Origin: Qipengyuania flava
GTDB lineage: Bacteria; Pseudomonadota; Alphaproteobacteria; Sphingomonadales; Sphingomonadaceae
Assembly: GCF_019448255.1 (NCBI RefSeq)
Contig: NZ_CP080410.1
Location: 2,788,279 to 2,852,278, forward strand
Direction: 5' to 3'
DNA: 64,000 bases
The first letter of the stretch is position 1. Each line of letters opens with the position of its first letter. Under the pieces are notes generated by a model, which was not told where the DNA came from, ran no database searches, and was given only the letters and a program-made list of their open reading frames with translations. Positions 53,398-61,757 of the stretch are shown piece by piece. A program made the translations under genes and the position numbers.

Positions 53398-54252
53398 TCA
53401 GGCGGCGCTTTGCGCCGTCCCCTCTCCAACCTTGTCATGCGAGCCCTGCTCGACCGGGATACGCCCGAAGAGCGGCCAGGCCAGCTGTTCGCCGAGCGAG
53501 GTTTCGGGCAGGTTTTCGACCCCGTAGCTTTCGGGATAGCTGCGGGTGATCTTTGCCGTGCCGAACAGCACGTCCCAGAAGAACAGCAGGTTCCCGTAAT
53601 TGCCCTTGTAATTGACCGCGGGGTCGCTCGCGTGGCGGCCATGGTGCGCGTGGTGCGTCGCGGGCGTCGAGATGGTGCGCTCGACCACCCACATCAACGG
53701 CGATAGTGCCTTGATCCGATAGAGCGGCTTGTCCCAGGCAACGTCCGAATGGGCGCCGGTGATGACCAGCAGTTTGACCACGATGTAGCCGGCATAGACC
53801 CAGCCGAGGCCGAGGTAGATCAGCACGCCCGACAGCCAGATGCCCGGCATCATCATGTAGTAGAACAGGTTGTTCCGGTAGACGAGGCGAATGCTCATGT
53901 AGCGCGCGTTATGGTGCGGGCGGTGCAGGTTGTAGAGCCAGGGGAAGGTATGCGCCGCGCGGTGCCACCAGTATTGCATCATGTCGTCCAGCACGAGGAA
54001 CAGCGCAACCGCGGCAAAGACATTCAGGCCTGCGAGCGCGCCGGCGTATTGCGGGGCGATCCATCCGGCGAGCGCGGCAGAGAAGAACAGGACCGCAGGC
54101 TGCGTAAGGCCGAGCAGCACCACGATGCTCACCGCTTCGACGATCCCGTCATCGCGCGTCTGTTCGGGCTTGGAGAACAGATTCGAGCGCCACAGCTCCA
54201 GCAAGGCAAAGCCGAGATAGATCGCGAGGATGGCGATGGTCGATGCGGGCAC
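53398..54252 (-). CDS. sterol desaturase/fatty acid hydroxylase family protein
   Basis: A 284-residue membrane di-iron enzyme. The histidine clusters are DDMMQYWWHRAAH, NLHRPHHNA and THHAHHGRH; several membrane helices surround them. Family members hydroxylate or desaturate lipids such as sphingoid bases, fatty acids or carotenoids. Its location beside acp-spt suggests a sphingolipid substrate, but carotenoid hydroxylation is an alternative. It is convergent with spt and divergent from the Crp-family gene. Confidence 0.9.
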   Translation of the reverse strand: MPASTIAILAIYLGFALLELWRSNLFSKPEQTRDDGIVEAVSIVVLLGLTQPAVLFFSAALAGWIAPQYAGALAGLNVFAAVALFLVLDDMMQYWWHRAAHTFPWLYNLHRPHHNARYMSIRLVYRNNLFYYMMMPGIWLSGVLIYLGLGWVYAGYIVVKLLVITGAHSDVAWDKPLYRIKALSPLMWVVERTISTPATHHAHHGRHASDPAVNYKGNYGNLLFFWDVLFGTAKITRSYPESYGVENLPETSLGEQLAWPLFGRIPVEQGSHDKVGEGTAQSAA

Positions 54253-54313
54253 GGGTCTTCTCCTTGGCGAGAATCTTGTCGAAACCCTCCCTAACCTTTA
54301 CCCAGCCGTAAGA

Positions 54314-55000
54314 ATGTCCAAAACTTTACATTTGAACGCGACTCGGCGCTCGCTGGTGACGCCCATGCTGTTTTCCGCCCTCGACAGCGGGCTGCAGGCG
54401 CATCTCATCCGCACCTCGCGCGAACGAAGTTTTTCCGACGGGCAGATCATCCAGCAGCGCGGCGATGCGGCGGACGGGTTCGGGTTGATCGAGGAGGGAG
54501 CGGTCCGGGTGGGGCAATTCCTGCCGGACGGCGACTTTCGGGCGGTTGCCCTTCTGGGGCCAGGCGACTCCTACGGCGAGCTTGCGGTGTTCGCGAACAA
54601 GCCGCGCATCGTCGACGCAGTTTCGCGCGGGGAGAGCCGCGTGCGCCTGATTGCCGCGCGGCCGTTCCTCGAAGCCTTGGGCAATTATCCGGCCTCCAGC
54701 CGCGCCCTACTCGGCGCGCTCTCAGAACAATTGCAGGATGCGCTGTCGATCCTTTCGGGCCTGCGGCGCGGGACCAATCCGGAACGGCTCGCCGGAATTC
54801 TCGCGACCATGGCAGGGGACCAACCCGGTCCTTCGACCATCGCCATCACCCAGCAGGAACTGGCCGACCTGCTTGGCGTCACGCGCGCGACGGCCAATGC
54901 GGCGCTGGGCGAGCTGCAGCGGCTGCGGCTGGTCGAGCGCGGGTACGGCACCGTGCGCGTGCCCAACCGGGACGCGCTTGCCGCTTTCGCTCTGGGCTAG
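54314..55000 (+). CDS. Crp/Fnr-family transcription regulator
   Basis: A 228-residue regulator. The N-terminal cyclic-nucleotide-binding-like domain (about 20-140: RSFSDGQIIQQRGDAADGFGLIEEGAVRVGQF) lacks the cysteine cluster of Fnr. The C-terminal HTH is ITQQELADLLGVTRATANAALGELQRL. The effector is unknown. It is divergent from the lipid hydroxylase gene, which it may control, and ends with a four-base overlap with the convergent persulfide dioxygenase-like gene. Confidence 0.88.
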   Translation: MSKTLHLNATRRSLVTPMLFSALDSGLQAHLIRTSRERSFSDGQIIQQRGDAADGFGLIEEGAVRVGQFLPDGDFRAVALLGPGDSYGELAVFANKPRIVDAVSRGESRVRLIAARPFLEALGNYPASSRALLGALSEQLQDALSILSGLRRGTNPERLAGILATMAGDQPGPSTIAITQQELADLLGVTRATANAALGELQRLRLVERGYGTVRVPNRDALAAFALG

Positions 55001-55884
55001 GCGGCGCCGGCTACGGCTTCACGGACCGGCTTTACCGGAATGCGCAGGTAGGCAACGCCGTTGTCCTCTGCCTCGGGGAACTTGCCCGCGCGGATGTTCA
55101 CTTGGACCGAGGGCAGGAGAAGACGCGGCACGGCAAGGTTCTCGTCGCGCGCCTCGCGCATGGCGACGAACTCGTCTTCGCTCACCTGGTCGTTGACATG
55201 GACGCTTGTGCGCCGCTGCTCGCCGACCGTAGTCTCCCACTTGTACTCGTCGCGACCCGGCGCCTTGTAGTCGTGGCACAGGAACAGGCGCGTATCCTCG
55301 GGCAGGGCCAGCAGGCGGCGGATCGACTGGTAGAGCTGGCGCGCATCGCCGCCCGGGAAGTCGGCGCGGGCGGTGCCGAAATCGGGCATGAACAGCGTGT
55401 CGCCCACAAACACCGCATCGGCGATCTTGTAGGCGACATCGGCCGGGGTGTGGCCGGGCACGTGGAGCACCTCGACTTCGAGACTGCCGATTTTGAAACG
55501 TTCTCCGTCGGCAAAGAGATGGTCGAAGTCGGAGCCGTCGGTTTTCAGCTCGGTGAGGCCGAAGACGGGGCGGAACAGCTTCTGCACCTTGCGGATGTCC
55601 TCGCCGATGCCGATCGCCGCGCCGGTTTGCGCCTTGATGAAGGGCGCCGCCGACAGATGATCGGCGTGGGCGTGGGTTTCGAGCACCCAGTCTATCTGGA
55701 CGCCTTCATCCTTCGCCGCATCGAGGATGGTTTCGGCAGAACGAATGTCGGCCGTGCCGGCAGCCAGATCGAAATCGAGCACCGGGTCGATCACTGCCCC
55801 GCGCAGGCTGTCGGGATCCCAGACGAGGTAGCTCACCGTGTTGGTCGGCTCGTCGAAAAAAGCGCGGATGCGGGGGGCGTTCAT
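54997..55884 (-). CDS. persulfide dioxygenase-like MBL-fold hydrolase (BlhA/ETHE1 type)
   Basis: A 295-residue metallo-beta-lactamase-fold protein. The metal motif is THAHADHLSA, with later ligands in VLHVPGHTPADVAY, VFVGDTLFMPDFGTARADFPGGDA and LFLCHDYKAP. These match ETHE1/BlhA persulfide dioxygenases, which oxidise glutathione persulfide to sulfite. ATG 55884 is taken; starts at 55896 and 55914 add a few residues. It is divergent from the SqrR/BigR-like repressor over a shared 60-base region. Confidence 0.92.
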   Translation of the reverse strand: MNAPRIRAFFDEPTNTVSYLVWDPDSLRGAVIDPVLDFDLAAGTADIRSAETILDAAKDEGVQIDWVLETHAHADHLSAAPFIKAQTGAAIGIGEDIRKVQKLFRPVFGLTELKTDGSDFDHLFADGERFKIGSLEVEVLHVPGHTPADVAYKIADAVFVGDTLFMPDFGTARADFPGGDARQLYQSIRRLLALPEDTRLFLCHDYKAPGRDEYKWETTVGEQRRTSVHVNDQVSEDEFVAMREARDENLAVPRLLLPSVQVNIRAGKFPEAEDNGVAYLRIPVKPVREAVAGAA

Positions 55885-55907
55885 GTCTGTCTCCATCGTT
55901 TGTACCC

Positions 55908-55946
55908 TTGACATATATTAGGGATTGCTTATTTAGCAAGGGCTAA
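55908..55946. promoter_or_regulatory. shared promoter and operator of the sulfide module
   Basis: On the plus strand TTGACA (55908-55913) and TATTTA (55930-55935) are 16 bases apart. TTAGC-AAGG-GCTAA (55933-55946) is a perfect inverted repeat that covers the -10 and runs into the repressor start codon. AT-rich sites of this kind are typical targets of BigR/SqrR. Binding here would block both divergent transcripts. Confidence 0.5.
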
Positions 55947-56281
55947 TGAAGAAACCACCCGCTCTTCCCCCGATGGACCTCGCCGCGTTCGAGGCCAACG
56001 CCGGTACGGTTGCCGAGCTGCTCAAGGCGCTCGGCAACACCCGGCGCCTGATGATCATGTGCAAGCTCGCCGAACATGGCGAAATGCGCGTGGGCGATCT
56101 CGCGGACGAAGTCGGCCTCAGCCAGTCCGCGCTGTCGCAGCATCTGGCAAAGCTCCGGGCGGAAGGGCTGGTCGCGTTTCGGCGCGAGGCCCAGTCGCTG
56201 TGGTACCGGATCGCCGATCCGCGCTGCGAGACGCTGCTTGCCACGCTCCACACTCTTTACTGTGAGGACCCCTCCGAATGA
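55946..56281 (+). CDS. ArsR-family persulfide-sensing repressor, SqrR/BigR-like
   Basis: A 111-residue winged-helix repressor. ALGNTRRLMIMCKLAEHGEMRVGDLADEVGLSQSALSQHLAKLRAEGLV is the DNA-binding part. Cys39 (MIMCKL) and Cys106 (LHTLYC) occupy the positions of the two cysteines that form a polysulfide link in SqrR and BigR. Cys94 is extra. On sulfide stress the repressor should leave DNA and open the module. It overlaps the rhodanese gene by four bases (ATGA). Confidence 0.92.
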   Translation: MKKPPALPPMDLAAFEANAGTVAELLKALGNTRRLMIMCKLAEHGEMRVGDLADEVGLSQSALSQHLAKLRAEGLVAFRREAQSLWYRIADPRCETLLATLHTLYCEDPSE

Positions 56282-56787
56282 CCTTGCCTACCATCTCCCC
56301 TGCCAAGGCCCATGAACTGGTGCGCCAGGGCGCGCATCTCATCGACATCCGTAGTGCCGACGAGTTTGCCCGGTCGCACGCCAAGGCGGCCGAGAACCGC
56401 CCGCTCGACACGCTTGGTCCGGTGACCGAGCCCGGGCCGGTCGTGTTCCTGTGCCGCTCCGGAATGCGCACCACGGTCAATTCTCCCAGGCTTGCCGCGC
56501 TGCGCGAAGGCGAGGCCTACTGCCTCGAAGGCGGTCTCGATGCCTGGCGCGCTGCCGGGTATCCGGTCGTCGAGGACAGCTCGGCGCCGCTCGAGATCAT
56601 GCGGCAGGTGCAGATTGCCGCCGGATTGCTGATCCTCGCCGGCGTGTTCCTCGGCTTCCTCGTCGCACCCGCATGGTTCGCGCTCTCGGCTTTTGTCGGG
56701 GCGGGCCTTACCTTTGCCGGGGTGACCGGCTGGTGCGGCATGGCGAGCCTGCTGTCGCTGATGCCCTGGAACCGCGCGGCCGCGTGA
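56278..56787 (+). CDS. rhodanese-domain protein fused to DUF2892 membrane segment
   Basis: A 169-residue protein. Residues 1-105 form a rhodanese domain with the catalytic Cys59 in VVFLCRSGMRTT. Residues 110-169 carry two membrane helices of DUF2892 (AAGLLILAGVFLGFLVAPAWFALSAFVGAGLTFAGVTGWCGMASLL). Such proteins move sulfane sulfur at the inner membrane. It lies between the repressor and the TauE exporter. Confidence 0.93.
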   Translation: MTLPTISPAKAHELVRQGAHLIDIRSADEFARSHAKAAENRPLDTLGPVTEPGPVVFLCRSGMRTTVNSPRLAALREGEAYCLEGGLDAWRAAGYPVVEDSSAPLEIMRQVQIAAGLLILAGVFLGFLVAPAWFALSAFVGAGLTFAGVTGWCGMASLLSLMPWNRAAA

Positions 56788-56794
56788 TGCCGTC

Positions 56795-57589
56795 ATGCCG
56801 CTGGCCGACCTTGCCTTCCCCGCGCTCGCTTCGGGAGCGCTGATCGGTTTCGTCCTCGCCCTTGTGGGCGGGGGCGGATCGATCCTGGCCGTCCCGCTGC
56901 TGGTCTATTTCGTCGGGGTGGGCCAGCCGCATATGGCCATCGGGACTGCAGCGGTCGCAGTCGCGCTGAATGCGGCGACCGGACTTATCGGCCATGCGCG
57001 GGCCGGCAATGTGCGCTGGGCCTGTGCCGCGTCCTTCGCCCTGTCCGGCGTGATTGGCGCCGCCCTCGGCGCAGAGCTTGGCAAGGCTTTCGACGGCGAA
57101 AAGCTCCTCGCGCTGTTCGGCGTGCTGATGGTCGTCGTCGGCGCCGCCATGCTGCGAAAGCGCAAAGGCGGCGAAAATCCCAATGTCCGCATGACCCGCG
57201 AAACCGCGCGCCCCCTGCTGCGGCGGATCATTCCCACCGGCCTGACCGTCGGCCTGATGGCCGGCTTCTTCGGGATCGGAGGCGGTTTCCTGATCGTGCC
57301 GGGCCTCGTCTACGCGACCGCCATGCCTGTTTCGCTTGCCATCGGCAGTTCGCTGCTGGTGGTCACCGCGCTCGGCGCGACGACGGCAGCGTCCTACGCC
57401 CTGTCGGGTCTCGTCGACTGGGTGCTGATTGGCTGGATGCTTGCAGGCGGACTAGTCGGGACACTCATCGGCCGCGCAGCGGGCAGGCGGCTCGCCTCAC
57501 ACAAGCGCGTGCTCGAAGTGGGCTTTGCCGGAATGGTGATTGCCATCGGCCTCGCCATTGCAGGCCAGGGCGCCGCCAACCTCTTCTAG
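56795..57589 (+). CDS. TauE/SafE permease of the sulfide module
   Basis: A 264-residue membrane protein with the paired motifs GFVLALVGGGGSILAVPLLVYFVGV and GLMAGFFGIGGGFLIVPGLV. In this setting it probably exports sulfite or thiosulfate made by the dioxygenase and rhodanese. It follows the rhodanese gene by seven bases. Its stop overlaps that of the convergent VTT gene (57586-57589). Confidence 0.92.
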   Translation: MPLADLAFPALASGALIGFVLALVGGGGSILAVPLLVYFVGVGQPHMAIGTAAVAVALNAATGLIGHARAGNVRWACAASFALSGVIGAALGAELGKAFDGEKLLALFGVLMVVVGAAMLRKRKGGENPNVRMTRETARPLLRRIIPTGLTVGLMAGFFGIGGGFLIVPGLVYATAMPVSLAIGSSLLVVTALGATTAASYALSGLVDWVLIGWMLAGGLVGTLIGRAAGRRLASHKRVLEVGFAGMVIAIGLAIAGQGAANLF

Positions 57590-58236
57590 GTCGCTTCGAT
57601 CGGCGGCGGGGCGGCGCACGGCCCGTCCTCGCCATCCTCGCTGCCGCCGAGCTGGGTGAGGACGAGGATGCCCCCCACCACCAGCACGACGAACACGGTC
57701 GTGACCGTACCGAGATACTGGTCGATCACGCGCTTGATCGGCGCGCCAAACACGCGGAACAGGATCCCCACGGTCATGAAGATCAGTGCGCGGGCGAAGA
57801 GGCTCGACAGCACGAAGGTGACGAGGTTCATGCCCACGAAGCCGGCGGTGATCGTCAGCAGCTTGAAGGGCACCGGGGTCGCGCCGGCGATAAGGATCGC
57901 CTCGAAGTCGTATTCGCGCAGGTGGCAGGCGGCGACAGGGAAGGCTTCGGTAAGGCCCAGCGCGCCGATCAGCCAGACGCCGACCGTATCGTAGAGCCCG
58001 TAGCCAATCGCATAGCCGAGCAGCGCGCCCGCGACCGAGGCGAGCGTGGCGACGAGTGCGAAGCGCACCGCCTTCTTCGGCTCGGCCAGGCACATAAGGC
58101 CAAGGAGCGGATGCGGCGGGATCGGGAAGAAGCTTGATTCGATGAAGCAGAAGAAGGCGAGCCACCACACGGCGTGCGGGTGCGAGGCCTTGTCCATGGT
58201 CCAGTCGTACAGACCGCGCAGCGGTTTCATGATCAT
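57586..58236 (-). CDS. YqaA/VTT-domain (DedA-like) membrane protein
   Basis: A 216-residue inner-membrane protein of the SNARE-associated/VTT family, YqaA type. HAVWWLAFFCFIESSFFPIPPHPLLGLMCLA and GAXLGYAIGYGLYD (here GALLGYAIGYGLYD) plus AGATPVPFKLLTITAGFVGMN are typical. Related proteins scramble lipids or affect envelope homeostasis. ATG 58236 or 58230 is the start; earlier in-frame codons run into AT-rich promoter sequence of the next cluster. Confidence 0.9.
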   Translation of the reverse strand: MIMKPLRGLYDWTMDKASHPHAVWWLAFFCFIESSFFPIPPHPLLGLMCLAEPKKAVRFALVATLASVAGALLGYAIGYGLYDTVGVWLIGALGLTEAFPVAACHLREYDFEAILIAGATPVPFKLLTITAGFVGMNLVTFVLSSLFARALIFMTVGILFRVFGAPIKRVIDQYLGTVTTVFVVLVVGGILVLTQLGGSEDGEDGPCAAPPPIEAT

Positions 58237-58336
58237 TGTTTTGAGAAGGTCCCTGCCGTCCTTGGGCAGACGCAGGAGTAAGCGAGGTGCGCCCTGTAGG
58301 CAACCAAAAGCGAAGAACCTATTTGGTACTTTTCTA

Positions 58337-58365
58337 TTGACATTGTAACGCTCTTTAGGTACATA
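58337..58365 (+). promoter_or_regulatory. sigma-70-type promoter before the GTA-like cluster
   Basis: TTGACA (58337-58342), a 17-base spacer and TACATA (58360-58365) in an AT-rich stretch. The start would be near 58372, leaving a leader of about 115 bases before the small terminase gene. No activator site is recognised. Confidence 0.5.
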
Positions 58366-58392
58366 TACAGAACATCGCGATAGTGTGATTCG

Positions 58393-58444
58393 CCAGCCAG
58401 CGGCTGGAAACAGGGCGGCTCCCTTCCTCGGGGAGCGGCCCTGT
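58393..58444 (+). other. two hairpins in the leader of the GTA-like cluster
   Basis: CCAGCC-AGC-GGCTGG (58393-58407) is followed by ACAGGGCGGCTCCC (58410-58423) paired with GGGAGCGGCCCTGT (58431-58444), 13 of 14 bases. No U-run follows, so it is not a classical terminator. It may protect the message or act as an attenuator. Confidence 0.5.
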
Positions 58445-58488
58445 TCGCGTCTTGCGCTTCGCCTCCAAAAGCCGAGAGGTGCACCACC

Positions 58489-58956
58489 ATGGCCAAATCC
58501 CGACGTGCGCCCGTCCGGCGGCGGCCGCCCAAGAGCGTATGGATGCCCAAGTTCCTCGCCGCCCTGTCCGAAACCTCGAATGTCAGCGGCGCCGCCCGCC
58601 GCGCCGAGGTCGACACCTCGGTCGTCTACAAGGCCCGGCGCGAAGACGCGGAGTTCAACCGCCAGTGGCAGGTCGCGCTCGCCGAAGGGTACGACAACCT
58701 CGAGATGGACCTGCTCCACCGCCTGCGGATCGGCCAGCTCGAGGGCGGCAAGGCGCAGGCGCGCCGCAAATACGACAACGCCATCGCCTTCCGCCTGCTC
58801 ACCGCCCACCGCGAGGCAGTCGGCCGGCAGCGGGCGATCCGCTCGAACGAGGACGAGGAGGCGATCCTGCGCTCGCTCAACGCAAAGCTGGAAAAGATGC
58901 GCGAACGCCAGCTGGCCGCCGAAGCGGCGCAGGAGGCCAGCGCCGATGGCGAATAG
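58489..58956 (+). CDS. small terminase-like protein of GTA-like cluster
   Basis: A 155-residue basic protein. The N-terminal part holds a helix-turn-helix-like stretch (FLAALSETSNVSGAARRAEVDTSVVYKARREDAEF) as in small terminase subunits and GTA gp1. The rest is helical (DEEAILRSLNAKLEKMRERQLAAEAAQ). ATG 58489 has GAGAGG upstream. It overlaps the large terminase by 11 bases. Confidence 0.82.
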   Translation: MAKSRRAPVRRRPPKSVWMPKFLAALSETSNVSGAARRAEVDTSVVYKARREDAEFNRQWQVALAEGYDNLEMDLLHRLRIGQLEGGKAQARRKYDNAIAFRLLTAHREAVGRQRAIRSNEDEEAILRSLNAKLEKMRERQLAAEAAQEASADGE

Positions 58957-60280
58957 CCGGGACTATCTGCGCTGCCTCCTCAAGCTGACGTTTGAAGAAC
59001 GGGAGCGGGAGCTGTCGCTCCTCAGTCCGGAAGAAACCAAGGCGCTGCGCCACCACTGGAAGTTATGGGCCCGCGAAAGCCAGCTGCCCCCGCCGGGCGA
59101 CTGGCAGACCTGGCTGGTCTGCGCCGGGCGCGGCTTCGGCAAGACCCGCGCGGGGGCCGAATGGGTGCGCCGCTACGCGCAGCACAATTGCGACGCGCGC
59201 ATTGCGCTGGTTGGCGCAAGCCTGGGCGAGGCGCGCGCCATAATGGTCGAGGGCGAAAGCGGCATCCTGTCGGTCTGCCCGCCGCATAATTGCCCGGATT
59301 ACGAACCTTCGCTGCGCCGGCTGAGCTGGCCCAACGGAGCACAGGCGTTCCTCTATTCCGCCGCCGAGGCGGAGAGCCTGCGCGGCCCGCAGCATCACAT
59401 CGCCTGGTGCGACGAACTGGCCAAATGGGAGAATGCGGGCAGCCGCGCAGAGCGGGCGTGGGACAACCTCGTCCTCGGCCTGCGCCTCGGCGAACGGCCC
59501 CGCGCGCTCGCCACCACGACACCGCGCCCGGTGCCCCTGATGCGGCGGCTTGCTGGCGAGGTCGAGGCAGGCCGCGCAGTCCTGACCAGGGGCGCGACGA
59601 AGGAGAACGTCCACCACCTTCCCGGGCGGTTCCTCACCGCGATGGAGGAGCGTTACGGCAGCAGCGCGCTGGGCCGGCAGGAGCTGGAAGGTGCGCTGCT
59701 CGAAGATATCGAAGGCGCGCTGTGGACGCGCAGCCTGCTCGAAACCTGCCGCGACACGGCCTTTGGCGACCCGCCGCTGCGCATCGTCATCGGCGTCGAC
59801 CCGCCCGCCAGCGACCGCGGCGATGCCTGCGGGATCGTGGTGTGCGGCCTTGGCGCAAGCGGCATCGCCCAGTTGCTCGCCGATTGCTCGGTCGAACGGC
59901 CGAGCCCGGAAACCTGGGCCCGCGCCGTGGCCGAAGCGGCGAACACATGGCACGCCGACCGCGTGGTCGCCGAAGCCAACCAGGGCGGCCAGATGGTCGC
60001 CAGCGTCTTGCGCGCCGCGGATATCGCACTGCCCCTGAAGCTGGTCCACGCCAGCCGCGGCAAGGCCGCGCGCGCCGAGCCCGTCGCCGCGCTCTACGAA
60101 AGCGGACGGGTGCGGCACACCGGCCTGTTCGCCGCGCTGGAAGACGAGCTGTGCGGCATGATGGCAGGCGGCGGCTACGAAGGCCCCACCCGCTCGCCCG
60201 ACCGCGCCGACGCGCTGGTCTGGGCGCTCAGCGAGCTGATGCTCGGCAGGTCCGGACGCCCACGAATTCGAAACGTTTGA
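58946..60280 (+). CDS. large terminase subunit (GTA gp2-like)
   Basis: A 444-residue packaging ATPase-nuclease. TWLVCAGRGFGKTRAGAEWVR holds the Walker A, the Walker B lies in HHIAWCDELAKWENA, and the nuclease starts with IVIGVDPPASDRGDACGI, ending SPDRADALVWALSELM. The sequence pattern is close to the RcGTA-type large terminase. In GTAs this enzyme packages random host DNA. It is followed by portal after 14 bases. Confidence 0.95.
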   Translation: MANSRDYLRCLLKLTFEERERELSLLSPEETKALRHHWKLWARESQLPPPGDWQTWLVCAGRGFGKTRAGAEWVRRYAQHNCDARIALVGASLGEARAIMVEGESGILSVCPPHNCPDYEPSLRRLSWPNGAQAFLYSAAEAESLRGPQHHIAWCDELAKWENAGSRAERAWDNLVLGLRLGERPRALATTTPRPVPLMRRLAGEVEAGRAVLTRGATKENVHHLPGRFLTAMEERYGSSALGRQELEGALLEDIEGALWTRSLLETCRDTAFGDPPLRIVIGVDPPASDRGDACGIVVCGLGASGIAQLLADCSVERPSPETWARAVAEAANTWHADRVVAEANQGGQMVASVLRAADIALPLKLVHASRGKAARAEPVAALYESGRVRHTGLFAALEDELCGMMAGGGYEGPTRSPDRADALVWALSELMLGRSGRPRIRNV

Positions 60281-60294
60281 CCGAAGGAAAACCG

Positions 60295-61452
60295 ATGAGC
60301 TTCCTCACCAGTCTCGCTTCCGCCTTCAAGGGTGGGAGCGATGCCCGTGCGCCTGTGTCGCGCGGGTTCGTATCGCCCTGGGCGACCAGCTATGACGGCG
60401 GGCCGCTGGGCCGCGCGCCATTCGACTACGGCCGCGAGGTGGCCGAGGCCTATCTCGCCAACCCGGTTGCCCAGCGATCGGTGCGGATCGTGGCCGAAGG
60501 TGTCGGCAGCGCGCCGCTCTCCTGTCCGGACGAGCGGTTCGCGCAGCTGCTTGCCGCGTCCTGCGGGGCGCAGCCGCTGCTCGAAGTGGTGGCCGCCCAG
60601 CTTGCCCTGCATGGCAACGCCTATGTCCAGGTCATCAAGGACGGCGCGGGCGTGCCGGTCGAGCTGTATCCGCTGCGGCCACAGCGCGTGCAGGTGGTGG
60701 CGGGCGAGGATGGCTGGCCGAGCGCCTATCGCTACGTCCTTGCCGATCGCACGCTGACCATACCGCTCGAGGACGAGGACGGCTGGCCCAACATCGTCCA
60801 CTTGCGCGGCTTCCACCCCACCGATGACCATTATGGCGCGGGCTGCCTTGCCGCAGCCGCGCCCGCGGTTGCGATCCACAACGCGGCGAGCGAATGGAAC
60901 CGCGCGCTGCTCGCCAACGCGGCGCGGCCTTCGGGCGCGCTGGTCTATGACGGGGGCGATGCGGGTGGGCTGACGGCCGAGCAGTTCGAGCGATTGAAGG
61001 CCGAGCTGCAAGGCGCCTTCCAGGGCCACGCCAATGCGGGCCGGCCGATGCTGCTCGAGGGCGGGCTCGACTGGAAGGCGATGAGCCTCTCGCCCGCCGA
61101 CATGGATTTCGCCGCGCTGAAGGCGGCAGCCGCGCGCGACATCGCGCTCGCTTTCGGCGTGCCGCCCATGCTGCTCGGCCTGCCGGGCGACAACACCTAT
61201 GCCAATTACCGCGAGGCAAGCCGCGCGCTGTGGCGCCTCACCCTGCTGCCGCTCGCGGGCAAGATCCTGGCCGGGCTGCACAGCGGCCTTGCCGACTGGT
61301 TCGCGGAAAGCCCTACCGTCGATCTCGACCGCGTGCCGGCGCTTTCCGAGGATCGAGAGAAGCTGTGGAGCCAGGTGAGCGGCGCCGATTTCCTGAGCGG
61401 CGCGGAAAAGCGCGCGCTGCTCGACCTCCCCCCGCTGGAGACACACGAATGA
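60295..61452 (+). CDS. phage/GTA portal protein
   Basis: A 385-residue HK97-type portal. VAEAYLANPVAQRSVRIVAEGVG, LLEVVAAQLALHGNAYVQVIKD, NIVHLRGFHPTDDHYGAGCLAAAAPAVAIHNAASEWN and FGVPPMLLGLPGDNTYANYREASRALWRLTLLPL are family segments. ATG 60295 follows AAGGAAA. A much longer open frame exists upstream but lies inside the terminase gene in another phase. Confidence 0.95.
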   Translation: MSFLTSLASAFKGGSDARAPVSRGFVSPWATSYDGGPLGRAPFDYGREVAEAYLANPVAQRSVRIVAEGVGSAPLSCPDERFAQLLAASCGAQPLLEVVAAQLALHGNAYVQVIKDGAGVPVELYPLRPQRVQVVAGEDGWPSAYRYVLADRTLTIPLEDEDGWPNIVHLRGFHPTDDHYGAGCLAAAAPAVAIHNAASEWNRALLANAARPSGALVYDGGDAGGLTAEQFERLKAELQGAFQGHANAGRPMLLEGGLDWKAMSLSPADMDFAALKAAAARDIALAFGVPPMLLGLPGDNTYANYREASRALWRLTLLPLAGKILAGLHSGLADWFAESPTVDLDRVPALSEDREKLWSQVSGADFLSGAEKRALLDLPPLETHE

Positions 61453-61757
61453 CCAGAGAAGACATGCTCGCGCGGCTGATCGCGCAGGCTTCCACCGAGG
61501 GCGGCGACCTTGTCACGCTGCGCGCGATTGTCGAGGAAGCGAGCGAACTGGGCGCAAACCGCGTGCTGCACCGCCTCGGCCTGTCCGACCCTTCCGCGCA
61601 GGAGGATATCGACGAGCTGCGCGAGCTGCTCTCGGCCTGGCGCGATGCCAAGGCGAGCGCCTGGAAAGCGGCCATCGACTGGATCGTGCGCGGGGTGCTG
61701 GCGCTGCTGCTCGTCGGCATCGCGGTGCGGCTCGGCGTCGGCGAGATGCTCTCGTGA
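61449..61757 (+). CDS. small DUF6127-like membrane protein of GTA-like cluster
   Basis: A 102-residue protein: an N-terminal helical part (DMLARLIAQASTEGGDLVTLRAIVEEASELGANRVLHRLGL) and one C-terminal membrane helix (IVRGVLALLLVGIAVRLGVG). A gene at this place, between portal and protease, is common in GTA clusters (gp3.5 position). Start overlaps the portal stop (ATGA), and the stop overlaps the protease start (GTGA). Confidence 0.82.
   Translation: MTREDMLARLIAQASTEGGDLVTLRAIVEEASELGANRVLHRLGLSDPSAQEDIDELRELLSAWRDAKASAWKAAIDWIVRGVLALLLVGIAVRLGVGEMLS

Noticed and set aside
58250..58488. Prophage attachment site at the left border of the GTA-like cluster
   Set aside because: No integrase, tRNA gene or direct repeat was found, and the right border is outside the window.
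59290..60294. Long in-frame extension upstream of the portal protein
   Set aside because: It lies inside the terminase gene in a different phase. The portal has its own ATG with AAGGAAA at 60295.
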